Positions 44,078 to 51,567 of a stretch of 64,000 nt of DNA are shown piece after piece (within the stretch, counting starts at the first letter, position 1; the number at the start of each line of letters is the position of its first letter). The stretch spans positions 248,001-312,000 of the forward strand of contig NZ_JAVDDU010000004.1 in assembly GCF_030848505.1 (NCBI RefSeq), read 5' to 3'. Below the pieces are notes generated by a model. It saw only the letters and a list, made by a program, of their open reading frames with translations, was not told the origin of the DNA and made no database searches. The stretch comes from Marinimicrobium hydrolyticum. GTDB taxonomy: Bacteria; Pseudomonadota; Gammaproteobacteria; Pseudomonadales; Cellvibrionaceae. Made by a program: the position numbers and the translations under genes.

Positions 44078-44542
44078 ATGGTGATGAAGCCCGAAACCAT
44101 GAACGACATACTGGAGATCACCCAGAAACTGCACCGACAGTTGGCAGACAATCTGGTCTCCAGCGCCGACCAGTCGCCCCCAGAGCGAGAAAAACTGCTG
44201 CTCGAGTACCTCTCCGAACACGAGGATACACTTGCCAGAACCCTGGATACTTTCCAAAAGGAGAGCGATCTGGGCCCGCTGGACACCTGGTTTTACACCT
44301 ATACGGACCGACACAATATCGTTGAGCGGGATCTCAGCAAAATACCCTTTGGCGAGATGGATACCGGTGAAATAGCGGCTGAAATTGCCAATCTTCACGA
44401 TCAGCTGATCGACTTGTACTCACACTTGTATGAGCGCGCTGAAAGCGATTCCGCCAGAAAGGTGTTGTCACAGTTGCTGGATGTGGAAAAAAGTAAGGGC
44501 AAATTGATCAGTTACGAGTCCGGGCAAAGCGGAGATTTTTAA
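44078..44542 (+). CDS. Small helical, probably ferritin-like protein
   Basis: 154 residues from the ATG at 44078, with AAGGAG seven bases upstream. The protein is all-helical: residues about 5-30, 36-60, 90-120 and 122-148. The C-terminal part, LHDQLIDLYSHLYERAES followed by SQLLDVEKSKGKLI, resembles the second half of rubrerythrin-like helix bundles with an E-x6-Y spacing. The metal-ligand Glu/His set is not complete, so a metal-free structural or stress protein is possible. No partner gene is evident. Confidence 0.65.
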   Translation: MVMKPETMNDILEITQKLHRQLADNLVSSADQSPPEREKLLLEYLSEHEDTLARTLDTFQKESDLGPLDTWFYTYTDRHNIVERDLSKIPFGEMDTGEIAAEIANLHDQLIDLYSHLYERAESDSARKVLSQLLDVEKSKGKLISYESGQSGDF

Positions 44543-44572
44543 GCCCGGACCCGAGCCGATGGGACAGGCGGT

Positions 44573-45637
44573 TCAGTCAACCACTAAACCGGCCTCGGTA
44601 AGGGCTGCGCCTATGCTGGCGAAAGCTTTTTCAGCATTCGCTATCTGGCCGTACTGCTCCGCACAGGTCGCCACGATCACCGCATCTTCCGGCTTGTGCG
44701 CATTCAATATGCCCACGTTACAGGCACGCGCTACCTGTGTGCCGGTTTTGTGGGCGAGTACCGCATCCCCCGGCAGGCCAGCCTGAAGACGCGCCCGCCC
44801 GGTGCTGACGTTTTTCATATAGCCCAACAGCCGTTCGGTGTTTTCCTCATTCAGGTATTCACCCTGAATCAAACGCTCCAGCACTTCCCCCATGGCCACC
44901 AAACTGCCGGAGTTTTTGCCGTGTTTGTAGTACTGCTCGAACGCTTCCCCATAACTGGACAGTTCCGTATCGTCGGCAGACAACCCGAGCTTTTCCAACA
45001 AGGTTTCGAAGCGCGCGGAGTGCGGGGATGCTCTACGAATGTCCATAATGTCGGCATTGCTTAACGACTTGGCGCTGCCATGAACTTCACTGTAGGTGTC
45101 GTGACGTACAGCGACAATCGTAGTGATCGGGCCAAAGCCCTCGGACGAAATTCGCGCTTGCACGTGCTTATTAAAGTCGTCTTCTCCGATAAAACGGATC
45201 AGCATGTCAGTGGCGGTGCTGTCACTGTCCTGGATGGAGTTTTTATTCAACTCGTCGATCGTGTAACGACTTCCCGGTTGTGCGAGAAGTAATTGGCCGG
45301 AGCCGTCGATGAAATCCGAGCTCTGCAACTCCAGCTTGTGTTCCCTATCAAAAACACCGTCTTCCTCTAGCTGCAATACGGCGATGCCCAAAGGGATTTT
45401 CGTTGTAGACGCCAAGTACCAGTCCCGGTCCGTTCGATGATTGACTTCAGCACCGTCCGAGAGCCGCTTGATGTAGACACCAAGATTTCCCGGCATCTCA
45501 TCGTCAATGCGTTGCATTTCTTCCGCCATACCGGACAGATCAGCCAGTGCCGATAAGGGTGCCAATAGAACCAATGGCAACAACGCCGGTCGCAAAACAT
45601 GTGAGGTGAAGGATCGAACAGCTCGGGGTAAGCGCAT
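44573..45637 (-). CDS. Class A beta-lactamase-like serine hydrolase
   Basis: 354 residues from the ATG at 45637; a longer frame to 45712 lacks a signal-like N-terminus. A signal peptide (about 1-32) precedes Ser77-T-T-Lys80 (SxxK), Ser138-Asp139-Ser140 in place of the usual SDN, and the KTG triad at 297-299. The protein is about 60 residues longer than class A beta-lactamases, with an insert before the last motif. The equivalent of deacylating Glu166 is not clear. It fits the beta-lactamase2 family (PF13354); real resistance activity is doubtful. Confidence 0.82.
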   Translation of the reverse strand: MRLPRAVRSFTSHVLRPALLPLVLLAPLSALADLSGMAEEMQRIDDEMPGNLGVYIKRLSDGAEVNHRTDRDWYLASTTKIPLGIAVLQLEEDGVFDREHKLELQSSDFIDGSGQLLLAQPGSRYTIDELNKNSIQDSDSTATDMLIRFIGEDDFNKHVQARISSEGFGPITTIVAVRHDTYSEVHGSAKSLSNADIMDIRRASPHSARFETLLEKLGLSADDTELSSYGEAFEQYYKHGKNSGSLVAMGEVLERLIQGEYLNEENTERLLGYMKNVSTGRARLQAGLPGDAVLAHKTGTQVARACNVGILNAHKPEDAVIVATCAEQYGQIANAEKAFASIGAALTEAGLVVD

Positions 45638-45819
45638 TGGAAAACAGCTCCGGTAAGCAAATTGAAAAAGTCTTGCTTTTGGCTGCCGCTCGCGGTGAAG
45701 GACGCCATGCAAATTCTAGGGGTCCGACTACGGCCTGTTGCGTTTGGTTCCCTTGTCTTGAGGGGGTCTTGTCTCGGCCAACGTAACTAATGTGGAATTC
45801 GACGGCAGGGAGTTGCTCA

Positions 45820-46974
45820 ATGACCAACAGCGGTCGCATTGAAAGCCTGGATGCTTTAAGGGGCTTTGCCCTTCTGGGAATCCTGGTGGTGAACATTCAA
45901 ATGTTCTCCGGCTGGGGATTTCTTGGCACCGAAGGCCGCGCAAGTTTATCCTGGTCCGATTTCGATTCGGAGATTCATCGATTTCTAACCATCGTCGCCC
46001 ACGACAAATTCTACAGTTTGTTTTCCCTGCTGTTTGGCTACAGCTTTGTTATGTTAGCGGGGAAAAAGGGCGGCCGCTATCATCTTCGCCGCATGGTCGG
46101 GCTAATGGTGATTGGGCTTGCTCACGCGGTATTTTTGTGGCCCTGGGACATCTTGTTTCTCTACGCGTTTTTAGGGCTGTTTCTTACGCCGTTCTTGAAC
46201 GCTAAGGTAGGAACTCTTTGGGTCGCCGTAGCCCTACTTTTATTGATTACTGCCGTGGGACGCTGGTTGATTCTTACCTTTGAACCAGCCGGGGGTTGGA
46301 GTACCGTCTATGTAGAGCAGCTGCAAGCCGGCGTACCGGATATGGCACGTGGCACTTACGGTGAAGTCGTGGGAACCAACGCACTCTTGTCCTTGGGGAT
46401 TGCCCTGGACCGCATCGAAGACCTTCAACCTCTGCGAGTGTTAACCATGTTTCTCATCGGCGCTGTGGGCGCTCGATTGCACTTGGCTGAAGCAGACAAT
46501 GCCTACCGGAAACCGTTGCTACTGGTTGCCTTAGCCGGGCTCCCTGTAGCCCTGGTGATAGCATCACTCGAACGAATGCTGATCTTTGGCGATGGTATAT
46601 ACAGTTGGTTATTCGTGACGCTGGAAACCATAGCCGCGCCACTAACAGCTGTAGGCTATGCGGCGTTATTGACACTGTGGTGGAACAACAACGGTCCAGT
46701 GGCGGCCGGGGTTCGATCTACCTTTGCGCCCGCAGGGCGCATGGCACTGACCAATTATCTGGCCCAGTCTGCGTTTTGCGTCCCAGTGTTTTATGGCTTT
46801 GGGCTTGGCCTGTTCGCCGAGTTTTCTCTGGCTAAGTTACTGTTATGGTGCTTGGGCATTTTTGTTATGCAGTTGATCGCCAGTCGCCTATGGCTAAGTT
46901 GTTTTCGCCAGGGGCCGATGGAGTGGCTGTGGCGCTGGCAGATCCAGGGTTCGCGGCCTCCTTTCGTAAAGTGA
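45820..46974 (+). CDS. DUF418 family membrane protein
   Basis: 384 residues from the ATG at 45820, with GGGAG seven bases upstream. The N-terminus RIESLDALRGFALLGILVVN is characteristic for DUF418 and related acyltransferase-like membrane proteins. About nine membrane segments follow, and the C-terminal DUF418 domain contains GRMALTNYLAQS. The family is thought to include transporters or acyltransferases but is uncharacterised. It ends 13 nt from the convergent ClpP-like gene. Confidence 0.9.
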   Translation: MTNSGRIESLDALRGFALLGILVVNIQMFSGWGFLGTEGRASLSWSDFDSEIHRFLTIVAHDKFYSLFSLLFGYSFVMLAGKKGGRYHLRRMVGLMVIGLAHAVFLWPWDILFLYAFLGLFLTPFLNAKVGTLWVAVALLLLITAVGRWLILTFEPAGGWSTVYVEQLQAGVPDMARGTYGEVVGTNALLSLGIALDRIEDLQPLRVLTMFLIGAVGARLHLAEADNAYRKPLLLVALAGLPVALVIASLERMLIFGDGIYSWLFVTLETIAAPLTAVGYAALLTLWWNNNGPVAAGVRSTFAPAGRMALTNYLAQSAFCVPVFYGFGLGLFAEFSLAKLLLWCLGIFVMQLIASRLWLSCFRQGPMEWLWRWQIQGSRPPFVK

Positions 46975-46987
46975 AGCCGCGAATGAC

Positions 46988-47836
46988 TCAATCCCAGTAG
47001 CAGATGACTGGTTCTAGATCCCGTAACAATGGAATCGAATCGATTTCCTCCTGTGAGGTAGGGCCTTGATAGACGGTGTATTCATAGCCAAACGTGCTGA
47101 GCTTTTCGGGAGAGTAAACCCGCATGTGCGTTCTTGGTGGACAGTGTTTAAGACGCTCTTCCTCTGGCATATAGGCGTACAAATCCATCCAACGAAAAAA
47201 GTGTCGACTTACGCCGGCCCGCTCCATGAGGGTTTCCTGACGGTCTACTTGGCGTTGTAAATCTTTGCGGATGGCTTCGATGTTTTCCTCGGCTCCTTCT
47301 TGGCCTTTCAGTTCATAGATGTGATACACCTCATCCGCAACATCACTAAGAATATCCATCTGCGCGCCGCCGTGAAACATAACAAGGCCGTGATCCAACA
47401 CAATCTTCCGATCGCCAACGGGAAGAATGTAATTTGCGCAGGCGGATGCACAGTACTCATGAACCACCACGGTACTGTTTTTGGAGAGCAGCCATTCGGC
47501 GATGGTCATAGCGGAATCGATTTCGCCGCCAGGGGAGCGAATTACCATGATCACATCGTCATTCATTTCCACCGCTTCAATGACAGACATAACCTTTCGG
47601 TCGTCACCTAACGTGAAATTTCCATCTAAGCATAAGACATCACCGCGCACACTAAACAGAAGCGGCGTCTGTACTGTGCCCGCCAACTGCAGGTCGCCAT
47701 TGTCCTCCATCCAATCGATGCAGTAGTCAATAGCCGACTGTTCGCGGTCGTAGAATTTGTCGACGGTAACGCCGTGCACGTGAAGAGAAAGCACTGTGAG
47801 ACTGAGCAGACAGATTTTTGCCATTAGACACCGCAT
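46988..47836 (-). CDS. Periplasmic ClpP/SppA-like serine protease homologue
   Basis: 282 residues with a signal peptide (about 1-22) and GGGAG upstream of the ATG. The crotonase/ClpP fold is shown by VIRSPGGEIDSAMTIAEWL (oxyanion region), the nucleophile Ser131 in YCASACANYIL and His155 in VMFHGG, matching the ClpP order Ser-His. An Asp for the triad is not certain. The C-terminal 100 residues are family-specific. It is probably a secreted protease-like protein, with unknown substrate. Confidence 0.8.
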   Translation of the reverse strand: MRCLMAKICLLSLTVLSLHVHGVTVDKFYDREQSAIDYCIDWMEDNGDLQLAGTVQTPLLFSVRGDVLCLDGNFTLGDDRKVMSVIEAVEMNDDVIMVIRSPGGEIDSAMTIAEWLLSKNSTVVVHEYCASACANYILPVGDRKIVLDHGLVMFHGGAQMDILSDVADEVYHIYELKGQEGAEENIEAIRKDLQRQVDRQETLMERAGVSRHFFRWMDLYAYMPEEERLKHCPPRTHMRVYSPEKLSTFGYEYTVYQGPTSQEEIDSIPLLRDLEPVICYWD

Positions 47837-48053
47837 AAACAGCTCCCTCGTTAATGCCGTGGTGATTTGGAATTCAAAACGTTAGAACAACGGATTGCCT
47901 GTGTCGAGGAAAAATTTCCGTTTGATGAACACTTGACGCCGGAGGTTATTTTTTGGCGTGTCCATCAAACCAGAGGGGGGAATTGAACGCTGCCCATTCC
48001 TTCGGTGGCATTGCAGTTACCCATAGTTTCGTTGGTCCAAAGGTATCTGAACG

Positions 48054-48917
48054 CTAATCCAGAGCTGCTCTCAGAGAGCGTTTTTCAGCCACTCGTTTCT
48101 GACAGAAACGAACAGCTCCTGCGATGAAGATCAGCATCCAGATTACCGCCACATAAACTAAGTACATGGTCTGTTTACTTTCAGTACCTATGTCCGGAAA
48201 GAGCATGGCGGTTGTGGTGCCACTGGCGTTCATACTCAGGTGAAGTATCACCGCGATCAAGACACTTCCCGAAGTGTGACGAAACATCCAGGTATAGATG
48301 AAGCTGGAGCCGATTACCGCCAACAGAAAAAGACCAACAGAAAAGATGGTGATTGGCAAACCACTTACGGCGGTGCCGGTTTCGGCCCAAAACAAAGGTG
48401 CGTGCCAAATAGCCCAAATGATCCCTATCAAGATACTGGATGCGACAAAATGATTTTTAGTGTCCAGGCAGGGGAGGGCGAAGCCACGCCAACCCAACTC
48501 TTCTGCCAGCGGTCCAAGCACGATCGACACTACGACTACTACGGGAATCCAAGGCAAAAGACCAAGATTGATCTGACCTAATTCTCCTCCCAACAGTGAA
48601 TAGATGGCGGTGGAGAGGGCATAAATGCCGGGACCTACCAGCAATGCTAGAGCAATCCAACGTAACCCTACTCGCCATAGAATCAATTTTTTCATTAAGG
48701 CCGCTAGGCCCGCTCGACCATCAAAGTACCAGGTCAATACCACTGCCGCGATCGTTGGACCGTAGGCGCCCAGAAAAAACAGGACTAGAGTGCTCGCTGA
48801 AGACTGAAACAAATTTCCATCTATGTCCATGATGATGGGAAGCCAGCAGGCCCAGGAAATACCATAGGCCAGAAGGGTAAACACCCACAATCTAGAGTTG
48901 TCCATAAAGTTTTTCAT
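48054..48917 (-). CDS. CPBP family intramembrane glutamic protease
   Basis: 287 residues with eight hydrophobic segments. The CPBP motifs are LAEELGWRGFALP (Glu-Glu...Arg), IWHAPLFW and HLSMNAS, with the catalytic Glu and His residues in membrane segments. The family includes type II CAAX prenyl proteases and bacterial immunity or regulatory proteases; PrsW, which cleaves an anti-sigma factor, is a distant relative. It lies 28 nt after the small membrane protein of the ECF sigma module and is probably in the same operon. Confidence 0.9.
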   Translation of the reverse strand: MKNFMDNSRLWVFTLLAYGISWACWLPIIMDIDGNLFQSSASTLVLFFLGAYGPTIAAVVLTWYFDGRAGLAALMKKLILWRVGLRWIALALLVGPGIYALSTAIYSLLGGELGQINLGLLPWIPVVVVVSIVLGPLAEELGWRGFALPCLDTKNHFVASSILIGIIWAIWHAPLFWAETGTAVSGLPITIFSVGLFLLAVIGSSFIYTWMFRHTSGSVLIAVILHLSMNASGTTTAMLFPDIGTESKQTMYLVYVAVIWMLIFIAGAVRFCQKRVAEKRSLRAALD

Positions 48918-48945
48918 TCCAATAATTTCCCTTTTGATTAAGGAG

Positions 48946-49284
48946 TTATACCAAGTCCATTTCTCGGGCGAGCCACGTGAAGCTGGCTAAAAGAATACCA
49001 GCGGATATAGCCGCACCCGTCTTTAGCAGCGTTGTCGGATCGGCGGTAAGCACGAAATGCAAAAGTTGCATGGCGTTTTCCACAAGCGACAGCTGGCTGA
49101 GAACCAGTAACCCGATCAAAAGTACTGGCAGTAAGGTCAGAGGCCGTTGCCACCAAGAGTGGGTTGGCTTGGGCGCAGGCAGCTTTGCCAGCACTTGCTC
49201 GGTAAATCCGTCGTCAGCCGGGTAGGTTTGCTTCGCGCTTAGCTCCCGAGACAGGAACTCTTCGAAGTTATCTTTTCGGTTCAT
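48946..49284 (-). CDS. Small membrane protein, putative anti-sigma factor
   Basis: 112 residues. An N-terminal soluble part (about 1-48) includes an acidic helix, then two membrane segments lie at about 49-66 and 86-104. It overlaps the sigma gene by 4 nt, the usual arrangement for an ECF sigma and its anti-sigma. The zinc-binding HxxxCxxC motif of ZAS anti-sigmas is missing, so the assignment rests on position and topology. Confidence 0.7.
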   Translation of the reverse strand: MNRKDNFEEFLSRELSAKQTYPADDGFTEQVLAKLPAPKPTHSWWQRPLTLLPVLLIGLLVLSQLSLVENAMQLLHFVLTADPTTLLKTGAAISAGILLASFTWLAREMDLV

Positions 49285-49823
49285 TCGTCGTTACTCCAAG
49301 AAGCGAGTAGTTGCTCCAGTTTCTGCTTGCCGCGCAGCACATGGGTTTTTACGGTTCCAAGAGGCACGCCCATGATTTCCGCCACCTCGCTGTGGGAAAA
49401 CCCATCCTCGAAACTCAGTTTTATGGCCAGTTGTTGGGGTGCGCTTAGCTGACGGATGGCCGCCTCGACATCTCTCTTTACGGCAAAATCGTGTACTTCA
49501 TTGCTTGCTTCATCTTGCTGGTCGCGCTCGTCCAACTGGCACCACTGAAGTTTTTTGGCGCGCCAGCGATTGGCAGCGATGTTGAACGTAATGCGGTACA
49601 GCCAAGTCGAAAATTTGGCCTCGGCTCTGTAGGCAGGAAGTGCAGCGTAGGCTTTGATAAACGCCTCTTGAGCCAAATCGTCCGCCAAGTGATGATCGCC
49701 ATCACAGAGCCGTCGCGCCCAGGTGCGCAGCTGTGATTGGTAGCGCAAGACCAACTGCGCAAACGCGTGCTGATCCTGTTTGGCCACCACTCGGGCAATC
49801 AGCGCCTGATCGGAAATTGACAT
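49281..49823 (-). CDS. ECF-family RNA polymerase sigma factor
   Basis: 180 residues with sigma region 2 (about 22-90) containing LADDLAQEAFIKAYAALPAY and FSTWLYRITFNIAANR, and region 4 (about 120-170) with LAIKLSFEDGFSHSEVAEIM and GTVKTHVLRGKQKL. No C-terminal extension is present. It directs RNA polymerase to a specific promoter class; a shared motif upstream of the DUF6249 and head-GIN genes is the probable target. It is 12 nt after the DUF6249 gene. Confidence 0.94.
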   Translation of the reverse strand: MSISDQALIARVVAKQDQHAFAQLVLRYQSQLRTWARRLCDGDHHLADDLAQEAFIKAYAALPAYRAEAKFSTWLYRITFNIAANRWRAKKLQWCQLDERDQQDEASNEVHDFAVKRDVEAAIRQLSAPQQLAIKLSFEDGFSHSEVAEIMGVPLGTVKTHVLRGKQKLEQLLASWSNDE

Positions 49824-49835
49824 GGAGCCCTGTTC

Positions 49836-50474
49836 CTAGGCCGGGTCGTTTTTTCGTGGGCTTTCCAGCTTCCAAAGCACGAGCTGGGCCCCACCTATAG
49901 CCACCAGTACAAAGCCCAGTGCACCTATGTCGAAACCCACCAAAAACGAGAGTCCCGCCACCACGCCAATACCCAGACCGACATTTTTCACCCCTTTGCG
50001 CAGATTGTCCTCTGGGGTCGCCCGGTTATTCTGCTCGGCCAGCTCTGTCGGTAATTCGCGGCCCGTTTCCAAAGCCCTAAGGGTCAACTCTGCCTTTATT
50101 TGAGCCCGCCGGTTTTTCGACCGGTAGTGGAGAACCGCTATTACGATTATCAAGACAATTGGCCCGCCAAAAATAAAAGCAATGGCTACAATGGGAATTA
50201 AGAGCCCCCAATCGAAGCCCTCAGCGCCTTTTTCCTTTAAAGCCAATTGAAGCTGTTCAGTTACGCCTTGATCAACGCTGCCTTGGTTTCGCTCCGTGCT
50301 GGACGTTTCGATTGTCGAGCTCGCCTGAGTCTCGGCTTGGGTTTGACTTTCAACCGGTACGGGAGCTCCCGTCGGCTCCAAGCGGGTGGCGGAGTCCGCG
50401 ATACTGTATCCCGCGCCCAAAAGAAGGCATAAAAGCGCTGTTTGGATGGTGCGCTTGGATAAAATGGTGGTCAT
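49836..50474 (-). CDS. DUF6249 domain membrane protein
   Basis: 212 residues. A signal-like N-terminus (about 1-27) is followed by a Gln/Thr-rich linker, a membrane segment LLIPIVAIAFIFGGPIVLII (about 93-112), the DUF6249-type cytoplasmic motif KAELTLRALETGRELP, and a C-terminal hydrophobic hairpin. Function is unknown. It is first in the operon with the ECF sigma gene, and DUF6249 proteins are often found next to sigma genes. Its ATG has AGGAGAGG upstream. Confidence 0.82.
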   Translation of the reverse strand: MTTILSKRTIQTALLCLLLGAGYSIADSATRLEPTGAPVPVESQTQAETQASSTIETSSTERNQGSVDQGVTEQLQLALKEKGAEGFDWGLLIPIVAIAFIFGGPIVLIIVIAVLHYRSKNRRAQIKAELTLRALETGRELPTELAEQNNRATPEDNLRKGVKNVGLGIGVVAGLSFLVGFDIGALGFVLVAIGGAQLVLWKLESPRKNDPA

Positions 50475-50506
50475 GGAGCCTCTCCTGTTGATGTTCTAAG
50501 GCCTTG

Positions 50507-50534
50507 GACGTGCAGTCACTGCACTTTGGATTCA
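50507..50534 (-). promoter_or_regulatory. Putative ECF promoter of the DUF6249-sigma operon
   Basis: On the minus strand, TGAATCCAAAG (50534-50524) is followed after exactly 13 nt by CGTC (50510-50507), 33 nt before the ATG. CGTC is a common -10 core for ECF sigma factors. A GTGCAGT-C-ACTGCAC palindrome fills the spacer (50510-50524). Confidence 0.6.
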
Positions 50535-50613
50535 GGGTTCACAATTATTTTTCTAATGGACAGAGAGTTTAGTGTCTGTCGTCGATGTGAAGTACGAAAT
50601 ATTTACCTGAAGG

Positions 50614-50641
50614 TGAATCCAAAGCGGTGTTTCGTCCCGTC
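50614..50641 (+). promoter_or_regulatory. Putative ECF promoter of the head-GIN gene
   Basis: TGAATCCAAAG (50614-50624), 13 nt, then CGTC (50638-50641): the same sequence and spacing as the motif in front of the divergent sigma operon, with unrelated spacer. The start codon lies 83 nt further on. Confidence 0.6.
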
Positions 50642-50724
50642 TAACGCTGTATCTAGGATAAGTCACTAGAGAAGCGCGGCGCCGGATTCCGGCACCAATC
50701 AGACAACCTTCAAGGTAGAAAGCC

Positions 50725-51501
50725 ATGAAAATTCGATCGCTGTTAATAATCTGTCTATGTCTGCTGGCGCCAACCAGCGCTGTGGCAGAGGAGCTGAGCC
50801 AGTCATACGCCATAGAGAATATTCGCTATATTGAAGTCGGTCACGCCGCCAGAATCGAAATCCAACAGGGGGCAACGGAATCACTCCAAGCTCTGGGCAC
50901 GGCCGACGTATTGGAGCGCGTGACCGTTGATGTCAAAGGCGATCGCTTGATTCTTGGGGTTAGGAGAAAGACGGGTAGGCTATTCAACTGGTTCGGCTCC
51001 GATGACGACATCAAATTTGTGGTTCAGGTACAGGAACTGTCAGGGTTGCAACTGAGAGGCGCAGCACACGCCGCTGTCGGCGCTCTGCAAGGCCAAAGCC
51101 TGAGCTTGGATGCCAGCGGTGCCAGCCAGATCCAGTTTGAGCGTTTGGAGTATGAACAGCTGGCTTTGGAGCTATCTGGCGCGACCCAAGCGGTAGTCAA
51201 TGACGCTCATCTCAAGCGACTAACGCTGTCCGCTTCAGGGGCCTCTAAGGTGGAGCTCAAAGGCGCATCCACGTTGGACGAACTGAGTATCGACCTTAGC
51301 GGCGCGAGCAAATACTTTGGCCGCGGTTTGGATGCGATACAGGCAAGAATCAAAGCCAGTGGCGCATCAAACGCCGACATTGGCGTGATCGAATCGTTGG
51401 AGGTAAGAGCCAGCGGCGCCTCCTCTGTTCACTACGCGGGTAGGCCCCAAATTAAGCAACACACTTCCGGGGCCAGCAATATAAATTCCCGGGAAGACTA
51501 G
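50725..51501 (+). CDS. Head-GIN domain (DUF2807) secreted protein
   Basis: 258 residues with a signal peptide (about 1-21). The mature part is a right-handed beta-helix-like DUF2807 domain with the repeated motif S-G-A-S/T: DASGASQIQF, LSGATQAVV, ASGASKVEL, LSGASKYF, ASGASNADI, ASGASSVHY and TSGASNINS. Seven repeats of about 22 residues are visible. The family is an adhesin-like or cell-envelope domain of unknown function. It is divergent from the ECF sigma operon and shares its promoter motif. Confidence 0.88.
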   Translation: MKIRSLLIICLCLLAPTSAVAEELSQSYAIENIRYIEVGHAARIEIQQGATESLQALGTADVLERVTVDVKGDRLILGVRRKTGRLFNWFGSDDDIKFVVQVQELSGLQLRGAAHAAVGALQGQSLSLDASGASQIQFERLEYEQLALELSGATQAVVNDAHLKRLTLSASGASKVELKGASTLDELSIDLSGASKYFGRGLDAIQARIKASGASNADIGVIESLEVRASGASSVHYAGRPQIKQHTSGASNINSRED

Positions 51502-51528
51502 CGAGTTTTCACGCAACAAGCCGAATCA

Positions 51529-51567
51529 GAGCCCTTGCGCAAAAGGGCTCGAACGGGCTATTTTTTC
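51529..51567 (+). terminator. Terminator hairpin after the head-GIN gene
   Basis: GAGCCCTT (51529-51536) pairs with AAGGGCTC (51543-51550) around a 6-nt loop. An alternative fold pairs AGCCC (51530-51534) with GGGCT (51555-51559), which puts the T-run (from 51561) directly after the stem. It overlaps the end of the convergent glmU gene. Confidence 0.55.
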
